Made by a program: the position numbers and the translations under genes. Positions 7,950 to 15,247 of a stretch of 35,837 bases of DNA are shown in pieces (the stretch's first letter is position 1; each line of letters starts with the position of its first letter). Source of the DNA: an uncultured Merdimonas sp. (lineage in GTDB: Bacteria > Bacillota > Clostridia > Lachnospirales > Lachnospiraceae); contig CALWAZ010000028.1 in assembly GCA_944375725.1 (NCBI GenBank), forward strand, positions 1-35,837, given 5' to 3'. The notes beneath the pieces were generated by a model that was not told the origin of the DNA, did no database searches, and saw nothing but the letters and a program-made list of their open reading frames with translations.

Positions 7950-7983
7950 GGGATGTTCCGGGAAACCGGGGCATCCCTTTTTT
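7950..7983 (+). terminator. rho-independent terminator after ferredoxin
   Basis: GGGATG (7950-7955) pairs with CATCCC (7972-7977), the pairing continues inward (CCGG/CCGG), and T6 follows. Confidence 0.85.
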
Positions 7984-8113
7984 GATAGAAAAGGCGACGC
8001 AGCTTTTCGCTACTATACAGAAAAGAACCTGTGTGATATGATAAAAAAGACACCGGCTCCTTTCAGGGGATGTCTGTGCCGGTATTTCATTCAAAAAAGA
8101 AGGAGTGAAAATC

Positions 8114-8755
8114 ATGGAGATTTACATCATCCGCCATGGAGAGACTGACTGGAATAGAAAGCATCTGCTCCAGGGCGCGACGGATATCCCGCTGAATCAG
8201 AATGGAATCGATGTGGCGCGTCTGACCGCGGAAGCGCTGAAGGACGTTCCCTTTGATGTGATTTATACAAGCCCCCTGAAGCGTGCGGTCCAGACCGCGG
8301 AAATCCTGCGCGGGGATCGGGACATTCCGGTTATCCGGGACAACAGGCTGAAGGAAATCAGCTTCGGCCCCTATGAGGGCCTTTGCTGCGCCAGAGAGGG
8401 CTACAGTATTCCGGATCCGGAGTTCGTGAATTTTTTCCAGGATCCGGCCCATTACAATCCGCCTGAGGGAGGGGAATCCATTGCGGAGCTCTGTGTACGG
8501 ACTACAGATTTTCTCACAGAACTGATCGAGAATCCGGAGAACCGGGATAAAACCATTCTGCTTTCCGGGCATGGAGCCTGTGTCAAGGGCCTGCTTTCCA
8601 GCCTGACAATCGCGGATCTGAAGGATTTCTGGAAGGGCGGCGTACATAAGAACTGCGGCGTATCTATCGTGGAAGTAAAGGACGGAAAAGCAGAGGTTCT
8701 GCAGGAGAATGTGATTTATTATGACGAAAAAAAGAGTACGAGCCTTTTCGAATGA
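8114..8755 (+). CDS. histidine phosphatase family protein (phosphoglycerate mutase-like)
   Basis: A 213-residue protein. The N-terminal IIRHGETDWN (residues 5-14) is the phosphohistidine RHG motif; DVIYTSPLKRAVQTAEIL follows, then an acidic KEISFGPYEG, and the second catalytic histidine in LLSGHGACVKGL. This is the cofactor-dependent mutase/CobC/broad-specificity phosphatase fold, and the substrate cannot be told from sequence. ATG 8114 has AGGAG at 8101-8105. It is the first of four closely spaced + strand genes; the next starts just after its stop, or overlaps it if the longer start is used. A palindrome (ACCGGC/GCCGGT, about 8052-8084) lies in the leader. Confidence 0.9.
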   Translation: MEIYIIRHGETDWNRKHLLQGATDIPLNQNGIDVARLTAEALKDVPFDVIYTSPLKRAVQTAEILRGDRDIPVIRDNRLKEISFGPYEGLCCAREGYSIPDPEFVNFFQDPAHYNPPEGGESIAELCVRTTDFLTELIENPENRDKTILLSGHGACVKGLLSSLTIADLKDFWKGGVHKNCGVSIVEVKDGKAEVLQENVIYYDEKKSTSLFE

Positions 8756-8768
8756 GCAGCTTTCCGCC

Positions 8769-9239
8769 ATGAGAAAAATTTATGTTTTGTCTCCGGCGGG
8801 AGAACTGGAGCTGACTGCGGATGAAAAGGGCCTTTGCAGCCTGGCCTTTGGGCGGACTGAAAAATACGCGGCTGTCCCGGAGGAAGAGACACCGGTTCTT
8901 GCGAAAGCAAGGAAGGAGCTTCGGGAATATTTTGCGGGGGAACGGAGGCAGTTTGAGGTGCCCTTATCCCTGTACGGCACGGAGTTTCAGCTCCGGGACT
9001 GGCAGGCGCTGCAGGCGATTCCCTATGGGGAGACGAGAAGCTACGGGGAGATTGCCCGGCAGATAGGATGTCCCAAGGGAAGCAGGGCGGTAGGAATGGC
9101 GAACCGCAGTAATCCCATTGCCATTATCATTCCCTGCCACCGGGTAATCGGGGCGGATGGGAGTCTGACCGGGTATATGGGCCCTAACAAATCCCTGGAT
9201 ATCAAGGAATATCTTTTAAAACTGGAAGGAGCGCTGTAA
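8769..9239 (+). CDS. ogt: methylated-DNA--protein-cysteine S-methyltransferase (O6-alkylguanine repair)
   Basis: A 156-residue suicide DNA-repair enzyme that moves the alkyl group from O6-alkylguanine to its own cysteine. It has FQLRDWQAL, IPYGETRSYGEIA, the recognition-helix RAVGMANRSNP, and IIPCHRVIG with acceptor Cys123. MRKIYVLSPAGELEL at 8769 matches the usual family N-terminus. An in-frame ATG at 8721 would add 16 residues overlapping the upstream gene and has an AGGAG at long spacing, so it remains possible. The C-terminal part has GPNKSLDIKEYLLKLE where the family often has GGLxxKxxLLxLE. The next gene encodes an AlkD-like protein, giving a small alkylation-repair operon. Confidence 0.95.
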   Translation: MRKIYVLSPAGELELTADEKGLCSLAFGRTEKYAAVPEEETPVLAKARKELREYFAGERRQFEVPLSLYGTEFQLRDWQALQAIPYGETRSYGEIARQIGCPKGSRAVGMANRSNPIAIIIPCHRVIGADGSLTGYMGPNKSLDIKEYLLKLEGAL

Positions 9240-9249
9240 AGCGGAACAG

Positions 9250-10020
9250 ATGGAGCAGGACACGGGTATGGAAAACAGAAAAACACAGGATGCAAAACCA
9301 CAGGACATAAAATTACAGGGAGCAGAGGATCTGACGGAACGGCTGCGGGAGCTGGCGGATCCGAAATACAGGGATTTTCACAGCAGGCTGCTCCCGGGAA
9401 CGGACAACGTGATGGGCGTGCGCACGCCGGAGCTCAGAAAGCTGGCAAAGGAGATCATCAAAGGAGACTGGGAGACTTTCCTGGAGAAAAACGACCGCTC
9501 CTGGTATGAAAATGATATTCTCCAGGGCCTGGTGACAGCCGGGGCAAAGATGGATCCGAAAGAGCGCCTCCGGCGGGTGAAGGCGTTTCTGCCGAGAATT
9601 GAAAACTGGGCGGTCTGCGACATTTTCTGCGGCTCTCTGAAGGACGCGGAAAAATATCCGGAGCTTTACTGGGAGTTCTTAAAGCCGTATTTCCGGTCAG
9701 AGAAGCCTTATGAGATCCGATTCGCGGTGGTGATGCTGCTGAGCCATTTTGTGAAGCAGGAATATCTGAAGGACGCGTTTGCGTATTTCGACGGAATTCA
9801 TGAGGAGCACTATTATGTCCGCATGGCAGTGGCCTGGGCTGTCTCCGTATATTTTGTCCATTTTCCGGAAGAGACAGCTGCTTATCTGAAGGATAACCGG
9901 CTGGACGACTGGACCTATAACAAGGCGCTGCAGAAAATCATAGAATCATACCGGGTAAGCCCGGAGACGAAGGAGCAGATCCGTGCCATGAAGCGTAAGA
10001 CAGGAGGACGAAAGGCATGA
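9250..10020 (+). CDS. DNA alkylation repair protein, AlkD-like
   Basis: A 256-residue all-helical HEAT-like repeat protein of the AlkD family, whose members are DNA glycosylases removing bulky or cationic N3/N7-alkylated bases. Typical stretches are VMGVRTPELRKLAKEI, WYENDILQGLV, ENWAVCDIFCGSLK (Trp and Asp in the DNA-binding concave face), RFAVVMLLSHF and YYVRMAVAWAVSVYFVHFP. The first ~30 residues are polar and may be a leader or mis-start; ATG 9268 is an alternative. It lies 10 bp after ogt and its stop overlaps the start of the lipoprotein gene (ATGA), so co-transcription is likely. Confidence 0.9.
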   Translation: MEQDTGMENRKTQDAKPQDIKLQGAEDLTERLRELADPKYRDFHSRLLPGTDNVMGVRTPELRKLAKEIIKGDWETFLEKNDRSWYENDILQGLVTAGAKMDPKERLRRVKAFLPRIENWAVCDIFCGSLKDAEKYPELYWEFLKPYFRSEKPYEIRFAVVMLLSHFVKQEYLKDAFAYFDGIHEEHYYVRMAVAWAVSVYFVHFPEETAAYLKDNRLDDWTYNKALQKIIESYRVSPETKEQIRAMKRKTGGRKA

Positions 10021-10808
10021 AAAAAAAGAAAGCGGCAGGCATATTGGGGTTGATATTTGTGCTGGCAGCAGCGGGCTGCGCATCCCGGGGAGGTACAGAA
10101 CCGGCAGAAAGCGGAAAGACAGCGGAAGCAGAGAAAGCGGGCAGCGGGACAGAAGAGGCGCTGACGGCGGAAGATCCGGAAAGCCCTCCGGGGGTACAGG
10201 AAGAGTATTATCTGTCAGAATCCATTCCGGCAGAAAATTTTTCCTATACGATAGAAGCAAGCCCGGAACAGGGCGATCAGATTTTTACGATTCAAAATAT
10301 CTCAGATCAGGATTACAGCTATATTCAGGCGGATATGCTCTTTTATGATGGGAATAATCAGATTGTAGATTATTATTCCAGCCTGTATCTGTACAATCTC
10401 TTTGCGGGCGACGAACAGATCCTGCGCTTCGCGCCAAACCTGTCTTCGGATCAGTATGACCATGTGGAGGTGCTGTTTGCCGGCGACCGGATGACCGATG
10501 AAGGGACTGTGGATCCTGCCGGGATCCGGATTGCGGAGCAGGCAGAGATAAGCGGCGGCCAGATCGTGGCCAAATGTGTCAATGATACGGGAAGGGATAT
10601 TTCTACAGCCTCTTTCCAGATAGACTATTACAAAGGAGATCAGAAAGTGGCCACAGGTTATACGGAGGCCAGTATGCTGGTAAAGGACCGTGTCTTTGTC
10701 GTAACCTTTGAGGCTCCGGCAGACGGCTGGTATGAACCTCTTCCGGAGGGTTCCTATGACAGCTGGGAGATCCGTGTGGTAAGAGCGGCGGCGTTTTCAG
10801 AGGAATAA
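10017..10808 (+). CDS. putative lipoprotein, beta-rich C-terminus
   Basis: A 263-residue exported protein. It has KKKK, a hydrophobic h-region and the lipobox LAAAGC, with the cysteine at residue 21 as the expected lipidation site. A low-complexity Glu/Ala/Gly/Thr linker (about 22-60) follows. The rest contains two beta-rich segments with aromatic strands (FTIQNISDQDYSYIQADMLFYDG and KCVNDTGRDISTASFQIDYY), which resemble FxLYD-type immunoglobulin-like domains of Firmicute lipoproteins. The ATG overlaps the alkD-like stop by 4 bp. The function is unknown, and its link to alkylation repair may only be transcriptional. Confidence 0.75.
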   Translation: MKKKKAAGILGLIFVLAAAGCASRGGTEPAESGKTAEAEKAGSGTEEALTAEDPESPPGVQEEYYLSESIPAENFSYTIEASPEQGDQIFTIQNISDQDYSYIQADMLFYDGNNQIVDYYSSLYLYNLFAGDEQILRFAPNLSSDQYDHVEVLFAGDRMTDEGTVDPAGIRIAEQAEISGGQIVAKCVNDTGRDISTASFQIDYYKGDQKVATGYTEASMLVKDRVFVVTFEAPADGWYEPLPEGSYDSWEIRVVRAAAFSEE

Positions 10809-10851
10809 GGTCCGGCGCCGGCAGGGAGAGTATGGCGGATACCGGCGGGAA

Positions 10852-10880
10852 TTGACATCCGCGCTGTTGTGTCATATAAT
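10852..10880 (+). promoter_or_regulatory. consensus sigma-A promoter of the ZIP transporter
   Basis: A perfect TTGACA (10852-10857), 17-nt spacer and TATAAT (10875-10880), 54 bp before the start codon. Such a strong promoter usually needs a repressor; see the palindrome at 10893. Confidence 0.9.
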
Positions 10881-10892
10881 AGGGGAAAACGA

Positions 10893-10908
10893 GTTAGTAT
10901 AAACTAAC
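10893..10908. promoter_or_regulatory. palindromic operator at the ZIP promoter
   Basis: GTTAGT-ATAA-ACTAAC is a perfect 6+6 inverted repeat starting about 6-8 nt after the expected transcription start. TTAG...CTAA half-sites resemble boxes of DtxR/MntR/IdeR metal-dependent repressors. This fits the metal-transporter gene it controls, but the regulator is not in the window. Confidence 0.6.
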
Positions 10909-10934
10909 TAACAGGAAAGGAAGAGACAGAACAG

Positions 10935-11717
10935 ATGACAGGAACAATCATAAGAGGAATCATGATTCCGTTTTTGGGAACCTCGCTGGGCGCGGCTATG
11001 GTATTTTTCATGAAGGGTTCCCTCCATATACTGGTGCACCGGGCGCTGACCGGCTTCGCCGCGGGCGTGATGGTGGCAGCCTCCATCTGGAGCCTGCTGA
11101 TCCCGGCCATGGATCAGGCGGCTGAAATGGGGGACTGGGCCTTTGTGCCGGCGGCCGCAGGCTTCTGGATCGGGATCCTGTTTCTGCTGTTTTTGGATCA
11201 TATAATTCCCCATCTTCATATGAACAGCAGTGAATGTGAGGGCCCCAAATGCCATCTGCAGCGGACGACGATGCTGGTACTGGCTGTGACCCTTCACAAT
11301 CTTCCGGAAGGAATGGCTGTGGGTGTGGTCTACGCGGGAATGGCGGAAGGAAATACCTATATTACAGCCGCGGGAGCTCTTGCTCTCTCCCTTGGAATCG
11401 CTATTCAGAATTTCCCGGAAGGAGCCATCATTTCCATGCCTCTGCGGGCAGAGGGCGTGGGAAAACCGAAAGCCTTTCTCTATGGCGTGCTGTCCGGCGT
11501 AGTGGAGCCCATCGGAGCCCTGGCCACGATTCTGGCAGCCTCTGTGGTGCTCCCGGCCCTGCCGTACCTTTTAAGCTTTGCCGCAGGCGCCATGATATAT
11601 GTGGTGGTGGAGGAACTGATCCCGGAAATGTCTTCCGGAAAGCACTCCAATATCGGAACCCTGTTTTTTGCTCTCGGCTTTACGCTGATGATGGCGCTGG
11701 ACGTGGCGCTTGGATAG
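10935..11717 (+). CDS. ZIP family divalent metal transporter
   Basis: A 260-residue membrane protein with about eight predicted hydrophobic segments. The two ZIP metal-binding helices are clear: HNLPEGMAVGVVYAG (TM4) and NFPEGAIISMPL (TM5), where the second site has Asn in place of the usual His, as in several GufA/ZupT-like members. A short loop with CEGPKCHLQ lies between TM3 and TM4. The family imports Zn, Fe, Mn or related ions. It has its own consensus promoter and palindromic operator, and a terminator at 11745, so it forms a single-gene metal-regulated unit. Confidence 0.9.
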   Translation: MTGTIIRGIMIPFLGTSLGAAMVFFMKGSLHILVHRALTGFAAGVMVAASIWSLLIPAMDQAAEMGDWAFVPAAAGFWIGILFLLFLDHIIPHLHMNSSECEGPKCHLQRTTMLVLAVTLHNLPEGMAVGVVYAGMAEGNTYITAAGALALSLGIAIQNFPEGAIISMPLRAEGVGKPKAFLYGVLSGVVEPIGALATILAASVVLPALPYLLSFAAGAMIYVVVEELIPEMSSGKHSNIGTLFFALGFTLMMALDVALG

Positions 11718-11744
11718 GATCCATGAAAAAAATGACTGTAATCA

Positions 11745-11787
11745 AAAGAGGCATCCATGGCTTTGCGGCCGCGGATGCCTCTTTCGC
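11745..11787. terminator. bidirectional terminator between ZIP gene and small ORF
   Basis: AAAGAGGCATCC (11745-11756) is perfectly complementary to GGATGCCTCTTT (11773-11784); the 12-bp stem has an A-run on one side and a T-run on the other. It serves both converging genes. Confidence 0.9.
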
Positions 11788-11805
11788 TCTTATGTGGCAT
11801 AACTC

Positions 11806-12033
11806 TCAGATTTCATTAAACACATATTTGTAGGTGACTGCGCCCAGAGCCAGTGTATACTTGACTCCGCCGCCTTCTATTTCTTCCTTTACAGCCCGGT
11901 CGAAATCCTGGGGGTGTTTGCTCTTTACATAAGCCTCAATATCATCCAGCTCCATTTCGGTGATGGTGGTCTGGGGAACATTGCTTCCGCCGCAGGCGTT
12001 GGTGATTTCCTGGATTACTTCATATTCTTTCAT
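11806..12033 (-). CDS. small conserved-looking protein of unknown function
   Basis: A 75-residue acidic protein. The ATG at 12033 is preceded by GGAGGT (12045-12050) at 9-nt spacing, and a terminator follows, so it looks like a real gene. The sequence begins MKEYEVIQEITNACGG, has ELDDIEAYVKSKHP in the middle and ends in VKYTLALGAVTYKYVFNEI, a mix of helix then short strands. It has no signal peptide and one cysteine (residue 14). I do not recognise a named domain. It is transcribed away from the response regulator. Confidence 0.6.
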   Translation of the reverse strand: MKEYEVIQEITNACGGSNVPQTTITEMELDDIEAYVKSKHPQDFDRAVKEEIEGGGVKYTLALGAVTYKYVFNEI

Positions 12034-12344
12034 GTTGTCTTGACCTCCGTTCTTTCTGTAATCAGTATTCGTTTTGAAATGGGAAACGATACCCCTATCC
12101 TTATTGTACTCCCAAAACTTAAAAAATCAAAGTATTTTCCGACGACTGAAATAAACGAAATATTTTTGTAATAATTATGTAAAAATTAAGAAATATTTAA
12201 GAAAGATGTAAAGAGAAAGAAAGCTTCCCTCTGTATAATATAACCAGAAACAGAAAAGAAAAAGAAGAAAAACGGAAGAACCTCTCGTTTTATCCATAGG
12301 AGAGCGGTTTACAGGCGGGCAGAGGCCCGGGATGAGGAAAGAGT
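12034..12344. promoter_or_regulatory. AT-rich divergent promoter region
   Basis: No gene is seen. On the + strand a TATAAT at 12234-12239 lies about 105 bp before the response regulator, without a good -35. Short direct repeats of AAGAAAnnTTTAAGAAAG type lie just upstream (12188-12205). On the minus strand TACAAT near 12103-12108 may serve the small ORF. The GC content is well below that of the flanking genes. Confidence 0.45.
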
Positions 12345-13055
12345 ATGCATAAAATATTAATTGTGGAAGAGGACAGGGCTTTAAATAATGGTATCGCGCT
12401 GGCGCTGAAGGCGGAAAGCTATCTGTTTCTGCAGGCCTTTGGCTGGGAAGAAGCGGAAGCGCTTCTGAAGAAAGAGAAGATTGAGCTGGTGATTCTGGAT
12501 CTGAGTCTGCCGGACGGGGATGGAGTGGAATCCTTAAGAAAGATCAAGGAAACGTATCATATTCCGGTGCTGATTCTGACTGCCAGGGATGCAGGAGCGG
12601 ACTCTGCGGCCCTACTGGATACAGGAGCCGACGATTATATCGCGAAGCCTTTCAGCCTGATGCTGCTGCGGGCCAGAGTCAATAATCAGATCCGGAAGAC
12701 GAGGAGCAGCAGTCTGCAGGTTTACCAGTCCAGAGATTTTTATTTCTCATTTCAGCGGATGGAGTTTGTCAAGGGCGACCGGAGAGTGGAGCTTGGCAGG
12801 ACGGAGCAGAGGCTTCTCCAGCTCCTGGTGGAGAACCGCGGGCTGACAATTTCCAGAAATGAACTCATCGAGCGGATCTGGATGGACGGAGCCCGGTATG
12901 TGGATGAAAATGCCCTCACCGTGGCTGTGAAGCGCCTGCGGGATAAGCTGGAGGATAATCCGGGCGCTCCGCGGTATATCAAGACAGTCTACGGGATCGG
13001 CTATACCTGGGCAGACGGACGGGAGTGCTTAAGCGCGGGGGCAGGCCGCGGCTGA
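12345..13055 (+). CDS. OmpR/PhoB-family response regulator, no adjacent kinase
   Basis: A 236-residue two-domain regulator. The receiver domain is residues 1-118: acidic pocket VEED (7-10), phospho-acceptor Asp52 in LDLSLPDGDG, Thr79 in LTARD, and Lys101 in AKPF. A winged-helix DNA-binding domain follows (about 125-225: VELGRTEQRLLQLLVENRG, VDENALTVAVKRLRDKLE, YIKTVYGIGYTW). All phosphorylation residues are intact, so it should be an active phosphorelay output. OmpR-type regulators are normally followed by a histidine kinase; here a terminator at 13075 ends the unit and no kinase lies in the window. Confidence 0.93.
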   Translation: MHKILIVEEDRALNNGIALALKAESYLFLQAFGWEEAEALLKKEKIELVILDLSLPDGDGVESLRKIKETYHIPVLILTARDAGADSAALLDTGADDYIAKPFSLMLLRARVNNQIRKTRSSSLQVYQSRDFYFSFQRMEFVKGDRRVELGRTEQRLLQLLVENRGLTISRNELIERIWMDGARYVDENALTVAVKRLRDKLEDNPGAPRYIKTVYGIGYTWADGRECLSAGAGRG

Positions 13056-13074
13056 AGCTGAAATTGCATGCAGG

Positions 13075-13107
13075 GACCTCTGTGTTAAAAAACGCAGAGG
13101 TCTTTTT
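13075..13107 (+). terminator. rho-independent terminator after response regulator
   Basis: GACCTCTG (13075-13082) pairs with CAGAGGTC (13095-13102), followed by T5. Confidence 0.9.
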
Positions 13108-13183
13108 CTGTTCTCTTTTAGAGCCGGAAGGGTAAGCCAGGACAAAATAGACTATACATAAAAAGCATGGAAGAGGATAAAAA

Positions 13184-13221
13184 ACGGGTATTAGACACGG
13201 AAATAAAAAACGTTCTATAAT
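13184..13221 (+). promoter_or_regulatory. promoter P1 with ACRGGTATTAGAC box (chimeric GGDEF gene)
   Basis: ACGGGTATTAGACA at 13184-13197 contains a -35 TAGACA (13192-13197), then 18 nt and TATAAT (13216-13221). The same upstream box and geometry recur at 16872, 27056 and 27571. Confidence 0.7.
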
Positions 13222-13350
13222 AAAACCAGAAAATATATGGGGCCGGCTTTGCTGACTGCCGCCTGGAACAGCGGAAGCTGGACCATTCCGGGTATCCCGG
13301 GCCGGCATATGAGCTGGGAAAGCAGCTGAAGTAGAGGAGGTTATTCAGTT

Positions 13351-14046
13351 ATGGAAAAGGTAACATTAAGTAATGGTGTGGCAATGCCGATGGAAGGGTT
13401 CGGGGTCTTTCAGATCCCGGAGGAGACCTGCGAGGATCTGGATGGAAGCATCTGCGGCATACTGGTAAGCTGCAACATGAAAGGCGGGAAGGCGGATGTC
13501 TCTCTGCTGGAAAGCGTAAAGTTCAGCTTCGGAATGTTCTGCCATAATCTGACGTCGTTTACCATAGCAAAAGAGCAGGGAGAAATGGATATGCTGACGG
13601 GATTATATAACCGGAACCGGTATGAATCGGATCTTTCTGTAATCGGGAAGCGGTATCAAATCTCTATCGCCTGCGTCTATATGGATGTAAACGGCCTGCA
13701 CGAGCTGAATAATACGAATGGGCACAGCGCCGGGGACACCATGCTGAAAACGGTGGCGGAACAGATCCGGAACAGCTTCGGGACTGAGTCCGCGTATCGG
13801 ATTGGCGGAGATGAATTCATTATCTTTGTGCTAGATAAACCGGAGGAGGAAGTGGACAGACTGTGCCGTCAGCTTGCCAGGACACTGGAAGAAGAGAATT
13901 ATCATATTTCAGTAGGCGTTCAATGGGAGAAAAATATTTCTTCTCTCTCAGCCCTGATTAAGGCAGCGGAAAAGAAAATGTATGCGGCGAAAAAAATGTA
14001 TTATGCCCAGGAGGCAAACGACAGAAGAAAAGAGATGCGTGTATAG
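13351..14046 (+). CDS. chimera: aldo/keto reductase N-terminus fused in frame to a GGDEF diguanylate cyclase
   Basis: A 231-residue open frame after GAGGAGG. Residues 1-28 (VTLSNGVAMPMEGFGVFQIPEETCE) are the N-terminus of an AKR-family aldo/keto reductase. From about residue 29 it turns into the end of a GAF-like sensor segment (GSICGILVSCNMK, LLESVKFSFGMFCHNLTSF). A GGDEF domain follows: DMLTGLYNRNRYE (80-92), then GGDEF at 152-156 within YRIGGDEFIIF. The active-site motif is intact. No RxxD product-inhibition site precedes it. It looks like one deletion joining two genes, leaving a cyclic-di-GMP synthase domain under an oxidoreductase promoter. Activity is uncertain because the sensor region is truncated. 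Confidence 0.8.
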   Translation: MEKVTLSNGVAMPMEGFGVFQIPEETCEDLDGSICGILVSCNMKGGKADVSLLESVKFSFGMFCHNLTSFTIAKEQGEMDMLTGLYNRNRYESDLSVIGKRYQISIACVYMDVNGLHELNNTNGHSAGDTMLKTVAEQIRNSFGTESAYRIGGDEFIIFVLDKPEEEVDRLCRQLARTLEEENYHISVGVQWEKNISSLSALIKAAEKKMYAAKKMYYAQEANDRRKEMRV

Positions 14047-14079
14047 CTGTATGCAGTCTGAATCTAATTCTTGACGCAG

Positions 14080-14140
14080 AAAAAGCGGCCGTTTTGGACA
14101 GAAAAAAAAGCAGAACTGTCCAGAACAGCCGCTTTTTGAA
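14080..14140 (+). terminator. long rho-independent terminator after GGDEF gene
   Basis: The outer stem AAAAAGCGGC (14080-14089)/GCCGCTTTTT (14128-14137) encloses an inner GTTTTGGACAG/CTGTCCAGAAC stem with one G-T pair. Both flanks are A/T runs, so it could act in both directions. Confidence 0.85.
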
Positions 14141-14356
14141 AATATGGGGAAAAGACACCGCTTTTTGATAGCATATGTTATGAGGTCTGTCACTTCAAAC
14201 TTAAGTTTTAATAAAACGAAAACCTTATATAAACAGAAGGTTAATAATCGTCTGTTAAGGTTATTTCATCAAAAGAAAACACAGAAGCGCCAGGAAGCTA
14301 AAGCTTCCGGAAGAAGGAATAAGGAAAGAAATATAAAGAGAAAGTGAGGAGTTTTC
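14141..14356 (+). promoter_or_regulatory. AT-rich leader of the broken SDR gene
   Basis: It contains the palindrome AAACTTAAGTTT (14198-14209) and repeats of an AACCTT/AAGGTT motif (14220-14260) that could be operator sites, but no clear -35/-10 pair. The SD GTGAGGAG lies just before the ATG at 14357. No gene is seen. Confidence 0.35.
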
Positions 14357-15176
14357 ATGAGCAAAACAGTGTATTTGGTAACAGGAGCATCCGGAGTGTA
14401 AGAAGATGGTGTACGTAAGCTCTACGGGAGCGATTCCGGAACAGCCCAAAGGAACGCCTATCCGCGAGGTGGACCAGTTTACACCGATTGATGAAAAACG
14501 GCAGGTAGGCTGCTACAGCCAGTCCAAGGCCATGGCGACGCAGGCGGTCCTGGACGCCTGCAGGAACAGAGGACTGAACGCCTGTGTGGTTCATCCAAGC
14601 GGAATTCTGGGGCCGAAGGATTATGCTGTCGGGGAAACAACGGGGACAGTAATTAAGATTATGAACGGCAAGATGCCGGTAGGAATGGGCGGCTCCTTCA
14701 ATCTCTGCGATGTGCGGGATCTGGCCCAGGGCTGTGTGGCAGCCGCGGATAAAGGGCGTACTGGGGAATGCTATATCCTTGGAAATAAAGAAGTGACTCT
14801 GAAAGAAATGTGCAGGATGCTCCATGAGGCCAGCGGATGCAGGACCCCTTATTTTTATGTGCCGATTGGAATGGCTTATAAGCTGGCAGCACAGATGGAG
14901 AAAAAAGCGGAAAAGACAGGTGAGAAGCCGCTGATGACAAATTTTGCGGTCTATAACCTGGCCCGGAACAACCAGTTTGATTACTCGAAGGCGGAGCGTG
15001 AGCTGGGCTATCATACCAGGCCATATGAGGAAACTCTGCGGGATGAAGCGGAATGGCTGATGAAGGAAGGATATATTGAGAAATTCAGCCCTTCCTTCGA
15101 CGGCTCCAGGCAGCGTCAGCCTGATTTACCGAAACGAGCTTCCGAGAAGAGCTCCTGCATAAAGCACACTGCTTAA
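14357..15176 (+). pseudogene. NAD-dependent epimerase/dehydratase (extended SDR) with internal deletion
   Basis: The natural start at 14357 gives MSKTVYLVTGASG, the N-terminus and glycine-rich nucleotide site of extended SDR proteins, but the frame stops at 14399-14401. The protein resumes in another frame at 14406 with MVYVSSTGAIPE, normally about 100 residues into the family, and continues to 15176: YSQSKAMATQAVL contains the catalytic YxxxK, then NACVVHPSGILGP. About 80-100 codons of the Rossmann half are missing and a frameshift results. The 256-codon remnant has no SD of its own, lacks the NAD-binding TGxxGxxG and is probably non-functional. The 3' portion looks otherwise undamaged, so the deletion may be recent. 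Confidence 0.85.
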
Positions 15177-15179
15177 TTT

Positions 15180-15217
15180 AAATGAGGCATGACTCGAAAA
15201 CGGGTCATGCCTCATTT
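15180..15217. terminator. bidirectional terminator
   Basis: AAATGAGGCATGACTCG (15180-15196) and CGGGTCATGCCTCATTT (15201-15217) form a 17-bp stem with one G-T pair and an AAAA loop. It separates the SDR remnant from the converging transpeptidase gene. Confidence 0.9.
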
Positions 15218-15247
15218 CCCTGAGTGGCATATAAAGCAGCGGACGTA

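Noticed and set aside
8045-8090. Riboswitch or T-box in the histidine phosphatase leader
   Set aside because: Only a simple ACCGGC/GCCGGT hairpin is visible; none of the conserved motifs of known riboswitch classes are present.
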